A stretch of DNA of 5,999 bases. Origin: JBIKVP01 sp044356745 (lineage in GTDB: Bacteria > Pseudomonadota > Alphaproteobacteria > Rhizobiales > Beijerinckiaceae). Both the position numbers and the translations under genes were made by a program. The DNA lies in assembly GCA_044356745.1 (NCBI GenBank), contig JBIKVP010000097.1, forward strand, positions 1-5,999. Direction: 5' to 3'. Of the stretch, positions 1 through 5,999 are shown in pieces (position 1 is the stretch's first letter; each line of letters starts with the position of its first letter). The notes beneath the pieces are model-generated. The model was not told where the DNA came from, ran no database searches, and saw nothing but the letters and a program-made list of their open reading frames with translations.

Positions 1-11
1 TCAACAAAATC

Positions 12-2858
12 ATGGGTGATCAACAACCATCCAAACTGGCATACGCAAACGTCAATGGAAATCAGGCAGAGCAAATCACAAAGGAAGGGGATGAACCGCT
101 GCTTGGCGAAACAGCATTCGCGATGGCAAAGCAAGGCCCTAGTGGGTTTAAGCAGCTCATGCGGCATATTACGGATAGTTTAGACCTAACAAAGCCATTC
201 ACAGCAGTTCAATTATACCCTGATACTCAGAAACGCCTAGATGCAATTCTTCGGGAAGCGAATAGTTCTATTCAGCATGATCCTCACTCATTAATGCCCA
301 GAGGACTTAAAGAATCTGCGCTCAATGGTTTTATTAAACCTTGGCTTCCGCTCGTTGATTCTAAATTATCTGGTCGTTTACCAATCGAACAAGTTGCCGA
401 TGCCGCTTTAAAGCTTGCATTCACTGTTAAAGATATTGAATACCGCTCATTCCGATATGATAATGTACAGTTCGATCGTGGTGTTTTGGATGCAAACGTT
501 TACATTGGGGTTGGTCCATCACGACTAAAAATTTTAAAAGATGGTGTGGCTATTGCACCAAACATATACAACAATGATTTTCATCCCAAAAAGAGTACTA
601 GGATTGGTGTTTGGGCTACGCCAGTATTAGAGAATGCAAAAGCCTACATGTACGGTGCCAATCATAGAACTTCCGTTGTGAAAGCAAAAGTTTCAGATTT
701 TCTTACAGATTTAATTCCAGAAGATATTGGTAAAGGTAGTTTTGACGGAAATATCTTATTTGGCTTGCAAGATCCACGGCGGGGGGAATTTAAAAAAAAT
801 CCAAACGGAAGGAGGCCTATACCTCCTGACTACCCAGATATACACGTTCCTGTTGACTTGATTATGAGTGATCGAACAGCTGGAAGAGGGGCGGGTTATG
901 TCAGACAAAAATTAGAGGAAATCGCTGACGCGGTTGATCCAAAAAAAAAACTGAAAAATGATGGTGCGCCTCATAGTTCATCGGGATCAGCGACTGATGA
1001 CTATCCGCGAACAGCGTCCTCAAGTGGTTCTGATCATCCACAAACAGATGGTTTACCTTCCATAAAAGTAATAATTAAATCATATGAAGGATTTGCAGAT
1101 GTCTTATCGCTAAAAACAAAACAGTTTTTAGATAATAATTTATCTCCCGAACAGAGGGATGATTTTGTTGATTTCTTTAAAAATGATGAAGACGGCGTTC
1201 CGCAAATCGTTGCTGAGTCACTAGAAGAAATGGCAGAGGATATGCCATTTGACGATGCTTTTTTGCTTGTTAAACGCATGTCAAATCTTAAATTGCTTGA
1301 TCAAGTTGATGCCAGAGCCGTTACAACACTTGATGCGGAGCAAATCAACAAGCGATTAGATATTATACAGTATGTGAAAGATGCTTATTTCTATAGAACA
1401 GACAATGACTTTAAAAATGATTTTTCAAAAACTTATAAGCATTTATTTCAATCGACAGCTGTAATTCCGCCTCACGATGCTACTATTGATGATATGATTG
1501 TAAGCGCAATAAGAACGCATGACAATGATGGGATTCAAGGAATTCTAAATTTAATATCCAAAGGTTTAGACGGCAAAGAAATTAAAAAGCTGTCTGATTA
1601 CGCTTCTTCAGATGCTTTCCTTGCCTCCTCAGAATATGGGCTAGATGGGCTAGATGGGCTAGATGGGCTAGATGGGCTAAATGGGCAAAATTTTAAAATA
1701 TTAGCCTATTTTATATCAGATGGATCGGATGATGGTCTAAAAGAGGCTGTTGCTAAAATAAAACTTCTTCGTCAGCAAGGTTATAACGAAACTGAACATC
1801 TTTCATATATTGCAACACAGTACGCACAGGGGCGAGACATCGGAGATATTCTTAAAAGTGATAATATCCCATTCTTGTCGAATGATTTCTCCAATCAATT
1901 TTGGTATACTCCTGCTCCTGACGTAAGAACACATTTTAGACCTAACGAAAGTTCATTTTATCAAAATTTTCGTTATGGAACTGAGGCAGGTGTGTTAAGT
2001 CATGAAGTTCCAGTGAGAACAGATCAAGACCTTAAAAAAGTTGCTTCAAACAGGGATATTCCCCTTACAGATGATCAACGTACTTACATTGAAGGCCTCG
2101 CGAATGGAAAACATGACTTGGTTCGTACGTTATACAATGGAAAAACTCTTAAAGGTGGTTTGAAAGGAATAGAGCAACTCAGTGATGCTCTCGCACACGC
2201 AACATCAAGGGTTGCAGTTGACCAAGGTGTTAAACAACATGAAATTTCAGCGCTGCTGATGCAAAGCGCTGATGTAAGTCTTCCACTTAATAAAATAAGT
2301 CTTGGTGGCCCATATTCCGTGTCTAATAGGTTTTTTTATGAATTAAATGGTGCCTATTCGGCAGTAAGAGAGACGCATTTTCATCCTACATCACATGATA
2401 TATACGATTATAGTTTCAGCCCTAATGATATAGAATTCGTGCAATCTCGATTTAATCAGTCAGATAAACTTATGAAGAATCGGGATAATTTTGTTTACAG
2501 CTTTTCATCTGTTAATGAATTAGGACACATGGTAACAGATGAAGTGGGCATTAATGGGCACCGTGTTTATACGCATGCTGCGCGTCCTTTCACCTTATTA
2601 CCAAAAACATTTGAATATGGCACTCAAAGCTTAAACACGGCGGATTATTTGCTCTCTGGAAGCTGGAAACGTGGCGTATTCGTTGCGCCGATGACAAAAA
2701 ATGAATTTAACGGAATGCTCAAGCAAACAACTCAAGTGGGTTTATCTCTTGGTGCGACAGGCATTATTTTAGGCGCAGCAGGATGGGCAGTTTGGAATTC
2801 ATCACTTGCAGAGGTGGTGCGAGATAAATTTTTTGAACCCCAGCAAACCGAGCCCTAA
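12..2858 (+). CDS. Large uncharacterised protein with C-terminal membrane segment
   Basis: I do not recognise this 948-residue protein and assign no function. Residues 1-315 form a mixed part. Residues 316-350 are a Ser/Asp/Gly/Pro/Thr linker in which SSSGS occurs twice. Residues 351 to about 620 are acidic and look helical, with Gly-Leu-Asp repeats at 543-560. The rest is rich in aromatic residues. A single hydrophobic stretch at about 909-928 (VGLSLGATGIILGAAGWAVW) is followed by a 20-residue charged tail, which suggests a tail-anchored membrane protein. There is no N-terminal signal peptide and no cysteine anywhere. The ATG at 12 is the first in frame, but the frame is open to the window edge (AAC AAA ATC precede it) and no ribosome binding site is visible, so the start is provisional. 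The 76-base gap before tgt shows no clear terminator. The middle is much more AT-rich than tgt. A surface, secreted or host-interaction role is possible but only a guess. Confidence 0.85.
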   Translation: MGDQQPSKLAYANVNGNQAEQITKEGDEPLLGETAFAMAKQGPSGFKQLMRHITDSLDLTKPFTAVQLYPDTQKRLDAILREANSSIQHDPHSLMPRGLKESALNGFIKPWLPLVDSKLSGRLPIEQVADAALKLAFTVKDIEYRSFRYDNVQFDRGVLDANVYIGVGPSRLKILKDGVAIAPNIYNNDFHPKKSTRIGVWATPVLENAKAYMYGANHRTSVVKAKVSDFLTDLIPEDIGKGSFDGNILFGLQDPRRGEFKKNPNGRRPIPPDYPDIHVPVDLIMSDRTAGRGAGYVRQKLEEIADAVDPKKKLKNDGAPHSSSGSATDDYPRTASSSGSDHPQTDGLPSIKVIIKSYEGFADVLSLKTKQFLDNNLSPEQRDDFVDFFKNDEDGVPQIVAESLEEMAEDMPFDDAFLLVKRMSNLKLLDQVDARAVTTLDAEQINKRLDIIQYVKDAYFYRTDNDFKNDFSKTYKHLFQSTAVIPPHDATIDDMIVSAIRTHDNDGIQGILNLISKGLDGKEIKKLSDYASSDAFLASSEYGLDGLDGLDGLDGLNGQNFKILAYFISDGSDDGLKEAVAKIKLLRQQGYNETEHLSYIATQYAQGRDIGDILKSDNIPFLSNDFSNQFWYTPAPDVRTHFRPNESSFYQNFRYGTEAGVLSHEVPVRTDQDLKKVASNRDIPLTDDQRTYIEGLANGKHDLVRTLYNGKTLKGGLKGIEQLSDALAHATSRVAVDQGVKQHEISALLMQSADVSLPLNKISLGGPYSVSNRFFYELNGAYSAVRETHFHPTSHDIYDYSFSPNDIEFVQSRFNQSDKLMKNRDNFVYSFSSVNELGHMVTDEVGINGHRVYTHAARPFTLLPKTFEYGTQSLNTADYLLSGSWKRGVFVAPMTKNEFNGMLKQTTQVGLSLGATGIILGAAGWAVWNSSLAEVVRDKFFEPQQTEP
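941..950 (+). repeat. Homopolymer of ten A inside the large gene
   Basis: Ten consecutive A encode the Lys run in PKKKLKN at residues 311-317, just before the low-complexity linker. In frame the codons read CCA AAA AAA AAA CTG. Losing one A gives CCA AAA AAA AAC TGA, and gaining one gives CCA AAA AAA AAA ACT GAA AAA TGA. Either change ends the protein near residue 313-316. Runs of this length are known to cause replication or transcription slippage, but slippage here is inferred. Confidence 0.9.
1638..1691 (+). repeat. 9-bp tandem repeat encoding Gly-Leu-Asp
   Basis: The unit GGGCTAGAT occurs four times without error (1638-1673). It is followed by GGGCTAAAT (1674-1682) and a degenerate copy GGGCAAAAT (1683-1691). 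It encodes four GLD, then GLN, then GQN, at residues 543-560 of the large protein. Because the unit is 9 bp, gain or loss of copies keeps the reading frame and only changes the length of this segment. The near-perfect identity of the copies at DNA level suggests recent expansion. Confidence 0.95.
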
Positions 2859-2934
2859 ACTAATCAAAAAATGTTTACATACTTAAAACTGGTCACAAGT
2901 CGCTTAAGGTGCTAGTTGATCGCACACTTGACGT

Positions 2935-4083
2935 ATGATGAGCCGTATTGTGACCTCTTTCAGTTTTCATCTTCACGCGGCGGATGGCTTTGCCCGAAAG
3001 GGTGAGATTGTCACATCGCGCGGTGTGATCCGCACCCCTGCTTTTATGCCTGTTGGTACAGCGGGAACGGTGAAAGCGATGTATGCCGATCAGGTTCGCG
3101 CGAGCGGCGCGGATATCGTTCTTGGGAATGTTTATCACTTGATGCTGAGACCGGGTGCTGAGCGCGTTGCGCGTTTAGGTGGTTTACATCATATGATGGG
3201 GTGGCCATATCCTATATTGACGGACTCAGGTGGCTTTCAGGTTATGTCGCTCTCAAGTTTGCGTAAAATCACGGAAAAGGGCGTGACATTTCAATCGCAT
3301 ATTGATGGCTCTAAACATGAGTTATCACCAGAGCGCTCGATTGAAATTCAAGGGCTGCTTGGTTCTGATATTCAGATGCAACTTGATGAATGCGTGCGGC
3401 TGCCTTGTACACCTGACGATACGCTCAAAGCCATGGAATTATCATTGCGATGGGCTGAGCGCTGTCGCAATGCGTTTGGTGACCAACCTGAAAAAGCTCT
3501 TTTCGGGATTGTTCAAGGTGGTGAGATTGAACATTTGCGCGAGCAAAGTGCACAAGCATTAAGCAATATGGATTTAAAAGGGTATGCGATTGGCGGGCTT
3601 GCAGTAGGCGAGCCTCAAGATGTTATGCTCAGGATTCTTGAGGTCACATTGCCGCATCTTCCTACGCATAAACCGCGCTATCTTATGGGTGTTGGCACGC
3701 CAGACGATTTGATCGAATCTGTACGACGCGGCATTGATATGTTTGATTGTGTTATGCCGACACGGGCAGGGCGGCACGGTCTTGTTTTTACACGTTTTGG
3801 CAAAATTAATGTGCGAAATGCCCGTCATGCGGACGATCCGCGTCCGATTGACGCACGCTCAACGTGTCCAGCAGCGCGAGATTATTCGCGTGCGTATTTA
3901 CACCATTTGGTTAAATCAAATGAGATTTTAGGGATGATGCTTCTAACGTGGATCAACCTCCATTATTATCAGGATCTTATGGCGCAGTTACGCGAAGCAA
4001 TTTCAACAAACACCTTTCATGATACGGCAGAACAGATCAAAGATGGTTGGTCTAAGGGCGATTTAACTTCGCTGGAAAGATAA
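2935..4083 (+). CDS. tgt: Queuine tRNA-ribosyltransferase (tRNA-guanine transglycosylase)
   Basis: This enzyme swaps guanine-34 of GUN-anticodon tRNAs (Asp, Asn, His, Tyr) for the queuine precursor preQ1 in the cytoplasm. The 382-residue length fits bacterial Tgt. Key residues, matched from memory to the Zymomonas mobilis enzyme, are D97 in LTDSGGFQVMSL, substrate-binding D151 in QLDEC, Q194 in GIVQGG, the GG at 220-221 in GYAIGGLAVGE, and nucleophile D271 in DMFDCVMPTRAGRHG. The usual zinc site (C-x-C-x2-C plus a later His) is mostly missing: the equivalent positions are S309, C311, A314 and I340. The start is ATG 2935 or the adjacent ATG 2938, because an in-frame TGA lies at 2929-2931. No good ribosome binding site is seen. 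The gene stands alone, with no queA or other queuosine gene in view. The family call is secure; metal dependence is uncertain. Confidence 0.97.
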   Translation: MMSRIVTSFSFHLHAADGFARKGEIVTSRGVIRTPAFMPVGTAGTVKAMYADQVRASGADIVLGNVYHLMLRPGAERVARLGGLHHMMGWPYPILTDSGGFQVMSLSSLRKITEKGVTFQSHIDGSKHELSPERSIEIQGLLGSDIQMQLDECVRLPCTPDDTLKAMELSLRWAERCRNAFGDQPEKALFGIVQGGEIEHLREQSAQALSNMDLKGYAIGGLAVGEPQDVMLRILEVTLPHLPTHKPRYLMGVGTPDDLIESVRRGIDMFDCVMPTRAGRHGLVFTRFGKINVRNARHADDPRPIDARSTCPAARDYSRAYLHHLVKSNEILGMMLLTWINLHYYQDLMAQLREAISTNTFHDTAEQIKDGWSKGDLTSLER

Positions 4084-4176
4084 ACGCTATATTTTACATG
4101 AACATAAGTGTTATTAGTTTTATCACGAAAATTAACGCGAAAATTGCTTTAAAACTCGCTTTTTCGATGTTATCGT

Positions 4177-4204
4177 TGATCCAATAATATGCATGTATCG
4201 TAGT
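4177..4204 (+). promoter_or_regulatory. Candidate ECF11 (RpoE-type) promoter for the chrR-like operon
   Basis: TGATCC at 4177-4182 is followed, after 16 bases, by CGTAGT at 4199-4204. This fits the ECF11/RpoE pattern as I recall it from Rhodobacter-type promoters (TGATCC, about 16 bases, CGTA). It lies on the correct strand in the only sizeable gap before the ChrR-like gene. Transcription would begin near 4210 and leave a leader of roughly 135 bases. No equally good housekeeping promoter was seen in this gap. The match is by eye only. Confidence 0.55.
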
Positions 4205-4224
4205 ATGAAGTAGGATTAAATTTG

Positions 4225-4282
4225 GCAAAATTGTGATAGCTACATTTTGCTTAATTGATTTGAATATTACGAAACAAAATGT
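4225..4282 (+). promoter_or_regulatory. Leader with two mutually exclusive hairpins
   Basis: GCAAAAT (4225-4231) is the exact reverse complement of ATTTTGC (4244-4250). An extra GTG/TAC pairing (one G-U pair, one bulged T) leaves a 5-base loop. The same downstream arm, read as ACATTTTG (4242-4249), is also the exact reverse complement of CAAAATGT (4275-4282). The middle segment can pair with only one partner at a time. It could be an operator-like inverted repeat or a switching leader. The stems are AT-rich and therefore weak, and no run of T follows either stem, so it is not a standard terminator. Confidence 0.35.
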
Positions 4283-4332
4283 GTTTATGTCTACTCAACG
4301 TTTAAACGTGGTCGCATCAAGCACATGATAAA

Positions 4333-4338
4333 AAGGAA
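4333..4338 (+). promoter_or_regulatory. Ribosome binding site fixing the GTG start of the chrR-like gene
   Basis: AAGGAA lies 6 bases before the GTG at 4345, a good Shine-Dalgarno match at normal spacing. It supports a GTG start rather than a later ATG (codon 10, within VDMPVEP). No ATG is found in frame close upstream. Confidence 0.7.
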
Positions 4339-4344
4339 ATAGCG

Positions 4345-5076
4345 GTGAGTGTTTTAACACCTCCAGTTGATATGCCAGTTGAGCCTTTTGATGAGGTTCT
4401 CGCAAGTTATGCGCGGGGTATTTTATCACCCGCGTTGCATGCGCTTGTGTCTTCACATTTGGTGATTTCTCCACAAAGCCGCAATTATGTAGCGGTGATG
4501 GAATCGGCAGCAGCATCCGTTCTTGATGACGATAATGGTCAGGTTGAAGTGCCTTTTCGAGATGAAAAGCTTGCGGCCATTTTTGCACGTGCTCAAGACT
4601 CTGATATTCGTTTGCCGCAACAATCAATCTCAGACGATCTATCTTCAAAATCGCACGGGTTAATACCATCACCTTTACGCCGTTTTCTTGGAAGAGAGCT
4701 TGATGATATTCCATGGAAAACACTGATGCCCGGCGTATGGCATTATAAGCTTGATGATTATGGCAAACATTCTGAACATCATCCTGATGATGCAACGCAT
4801 CATTTACATGATGAAGCGACGCTTTATTGGATACGTGCTGGCAAAGCCATGCCCTCGCACACCCATGAAGGTTCTGAAGTGACGCTTGTACTCAAAGGTG
4901 CATTCACTGACGGGTCGGGATATTATGGACGCGGTGATGTATGTGTCGCAGGTCAGGAAACGGATCACGCGCCTGTTGCGGATGCAAAAGAAGACTGCAT
5001 TTGCTTTGCCGTGACTGATGGCCGTCTGCGCCTGACGGGGCCATTCGGACGGATCATCGAAAAGTTTCGGCGGTAA
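4345..5076 (+). CDS. chrR: ChrR-family cupin anti-sigma-like protein, with degraded zinc-anti-sigma site
   Basis: ChrR proteins hold the sigma factor RpoE (ECF11) inactive in the cytoplasm and release it under singlet oxygen or organic peroxide stress. Residues 15-60 match the N-terminal anti-sigma domain (DEVLASYARGILSPALHALVSSHL). The cupin domain at about 165-240 keeps its metal ligands H172, H174, E178 and H208, plus the C218/C220 pair. By alignment from memory to Rhodobacter sphaeroides ChrR, the N-terminal zinc ligands H6, H31, C35 and C38 become E13, H38, S42 and S45, so this site probably binds no zinc. At 243 residues it is longer than the Rhodobacter protein. The extra length includes six His in 14 residues (142-155). 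The gene starts with GTG behind a good ribosome binding site and is followed 6 bases later by a dehydrogenase gene. No rpoE lies beside it. It may bind a sigma factor encoded elsewhere, or act as a metal-dependent cupin sensor or enzyme. Confidence 0.85.
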   Translation: MSVLTPPVDMPVEPFDEVLASYARGILSPALHALVSSHLVISPQSRNYVAVMESAAASVLDDDNGQVEVPFRDEKLAAIFARAQDSDIRLPQQSISDDLSSKSHGLIPSPLRRFLGRELDDIPWKTLMPGVWHYKLDDYGKHSEHHPDDATHHLHDEATLYWIRAGKAMPSHTHEGSEVTLVLKGAFTDGSGYYGRGDVCVAGQETDHAPVADAKEDCICFAVTDGRLRLTGPFGRIIEKFRR

Positions 5077-5082
5077 AGAGTC

Positions 5083-5874
5083 ATGTCTCGTGCCACTTTT
5101 CGTGCAAAACCTGATGACGGCGTCGTGTGGATTACAGGTGCAAGCTCTGGAATAGGCCGATCTGTCGCGTTAGAGATGGCAAAGCGTGGCTACACAGTTG
5201 CGATATCGGCTAGGCGTTTGGAAGAGCTTGAAAAGATAGCGCTCGAAGCTCACGGTCTTGCGGGGCGTCTCGTAGCCCACGCGGTTGATGTCACTGATCA
5301 ACAAAGCATGGAAGAGTGCATTCAAGCGATTGAAACAGCACATGGTGACATTTCACTCGCCTTTTTCAATGCGGGCGTTGCACTCTACAGTACAGCAGAT
5401 GCGCTTGACATTGAATTGTTCAAAAAAACCTATGATGTCAATGTGATGGGTGTGATTAATGGTCTCGCCCCTCTCCTTCAACGTATGGCTAAACGTGGCA
5501 GGGGGCAAGTTGCAGTGAATGCCTCTGTTGCAGGATATAGCGGGTTGCCCCGTGCTGCGGCTTACTGTTCATCAAAAGCAGCTATGATTACGGTGTGTGA
5601 AGCGCTTAAGTTTGATTGTGACAAGCTTGGTATTACGCTTCAGGTGGTGAATCCTGGATTTGTTGATACACCACTTACTAAGAAAAACGACTTCCCTATG
5701 CCGTTCTTGCTTTCAATGGATGAAGCTGCAAAACGGACTTGCGATGGTTTTGCCACAGGTGGATTTGAAATCACTTATCCGCGTCGCTTATCATGGATTT
5801 TAAAATTCATGAGCATTCTGCCCTATGCTCTTTACTTTCCCATCATTCGATGGACGACAGACGGCAAAAGATAA
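5083..5874 (+). CDS. Short-chain dehydrogenase/reductase (SDR family)
   Basis: This is a classical NAD(P)-dependent oxidoreductase of 263 residues; the substrate is unknown. The cofactor motif TGASSGIG is at 18-25, DVTD at 69-72, and FNAG (in place of NNAG) at 95-98. The catalytic residues are N120, S148, Y161 and K165 (YCSSK), followed by PGFVDTPLT at 191-199. Arginines 44-45 at the end of the second beta strand suggest a preference for NADP(H). The C-terminal tail at about 235-256 (RLSWILKFMSILPYALYFPI) is hydrophobic with basic residues and may touch the membrane. The ATG lies 6 bases after the stop of the ChrR-like gene, so the two are probably co-transcribed and coupled. Related SDRs occur with cfa, DUF1365 and FAD-oxidase genes in RpoE/ChrR regulons, as I recall, which suggests a role in lipid or membrane response to reactive oxygen. 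The family is certain; the role is inferred. Confidence 0.93.
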   Translation: MSRATFRAKPDDGVVWITGASSGIGRSVALEMAKRGYTVAISARRLEELEKIALEAHGLAGRLVAHAVDVTDQQSMEECIQAIETAHGDISLAFFNAGVALYSTADALDIELFKKTYDVNVMGVINGLAPLLQRMAKRGRGQVAVNASVAGYSGLPRAAAYCSSKAAMITVCEALKFDCDKLGITLQVVNPGFVDTPLTKKNDFPMPFLLSMDEAAKRTCDGFATGGFEITYPRRLSWILKFMSILPYALYFPIIRWTTDGKR

Positions 5875-5942
5875 GCTATACCCCTCGTGAGTGAAGAGTT
5901 GGCGTTATCTTTTTATTAAGGTTGTTTTGATTCCAATTTGGT

Positions 5943-5999
5943 ATGGGTACGCTTTTAGAACCGGATCAACGGCAGGAGCTTTTGAAACGCCACCGCACC
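5943..5999 (+). CDS. Start of a probable IS630-type transposase (cut by window end)
   Basis: The frame opens at ATG 5943, after an in-frame TGA at 5928-5930, and runs off the window. The 19 visible residues, MGTLLEPDQRQELLKRHRT, resemble the extreme N-terminus of IS630-family transposases, where a leucine-rich start leads into LLKRHR and then a helix-turn-helix. No clear ribosome binding site is seen. The 68 bases before it hold no other gene, and any terminal inverted repeat cannot be tested because the right end is absent. A different helix-turn-helix protein is possible with so few residues. Confidence 0.45.
   Translation, partial: MGTLLEPDQRQELLKRHRT

Noticed and set aside
935..940. TGATCC inside the large gene
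   Set aside because: It is within coding sequence and is followed by the A run rather than a CGTA at the proper distance.
2917..2937. TGATCG followed by CGTATG upstream of tgt, resembling an RpoE promoter
   Set aside because: The spacer is only 9 bases, and the -10 part overlaps the start codon.
4137..4164. Possible tgt terminator: GCGA (4137-4140) with TCGC (4156-4159) then five T
   Set aside because: The stem is only 4 bp with a 15-base loop, too weak to call a terminator.
4098..4187. 29-codon hydrophobic open frame starting 15 bases after tgt (MNISVISFITKINAK and on)
   Set aside because: It has no ribosome binding site, its end overlaps the candidate -35 element, and its length is plausible by chance in AT-rich DNA.
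4287..4328. 13-codon possible leader peptide (MSTQRLNVVASST) ending just before the ribosome binding site at 4333
   Set aside because: It has no ribosome binding site of its own and no run of regulatory codons. Its position beside the hairpins is suggestive but not enough.
4295..4795. 166-residue open frame on the - strand overlapping the ChrR-like gene
   Set aside because: It lies antisense to a gene with clear family motifs, shows no recognisable motif itself, and is best explained as a by-product of coding bias.

Overview
The window looks like chromosomal DNA of an alphaproteobacterium with low to moderate G+C. The tRNA-guanine transglycosylase has typical alphaproteobacterial motifs (YSRAYLHHL, ILGMMLLTW, NLHYYQDLM). 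A ChrR-family cupin anti-sigma protein followed by a short-chain dehydrogenase is also a familiar arrangement around RpoE/ChrR (ECF11) oxidative-stress regulons in proteobacteria. A finer taxonomic placement is not supported. All genes found are on the + strand.

Positions 1-2858 hold one large gene for a 948-residue protein that I do not recognise. It is AT-rich in its middle, contains no cysteine, and ends in a single predicted membrane segment. It has three parts: an N-terminal part, a Ser/Asp/Gly/Pro linker, and a long second part carrying a 9-bp tandem repeat that encodes Gly-Leu-Asp. A run of ten A sits just before the linker. Losing or gaining one A would bring in a stop codon almost at once. 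The frame is open to the left edge, so the true start may lie outside the window.

Positions 2935-4083 encode tgt, complete and with its catalytic residues intact, but with three of the four usual zinc ligands replaced. The next 261 bases (4084-4344) have no convincing gene. They hold a good match to an ECF11 (RpoE-type) promoter and, downstream of it, three short complementary segments that could form two mutually exclusive hairpins.

Positions 4345-5874 form a likely two-gene operon with a 6-base gap: a ChrR-like cupin protein and a short-chain dehydrogenase. The ChrR-like protein keeps all cupin metal ligands but has lost most of the N-terminal zinc-anti-sigma ligands, gains a histidine-rich stretch, and has no rpoE beside it. 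The dehydrogenase resembles those found in RpoE/ChrR-linked gene sets. The last 57 bases begin an open frame whose 19 residues look like the start of an IS630-type transposase. The downstream part of the operon may therefore be cut off by an insertion sequence.

Together, the right half looks like a diverged reactive-oxygen or singlet-oxygen response module, possibly controlled in trans by a sigma factor encoded elsewhere. The left half carries an uncharacterised large protein with possible length-variation elements.
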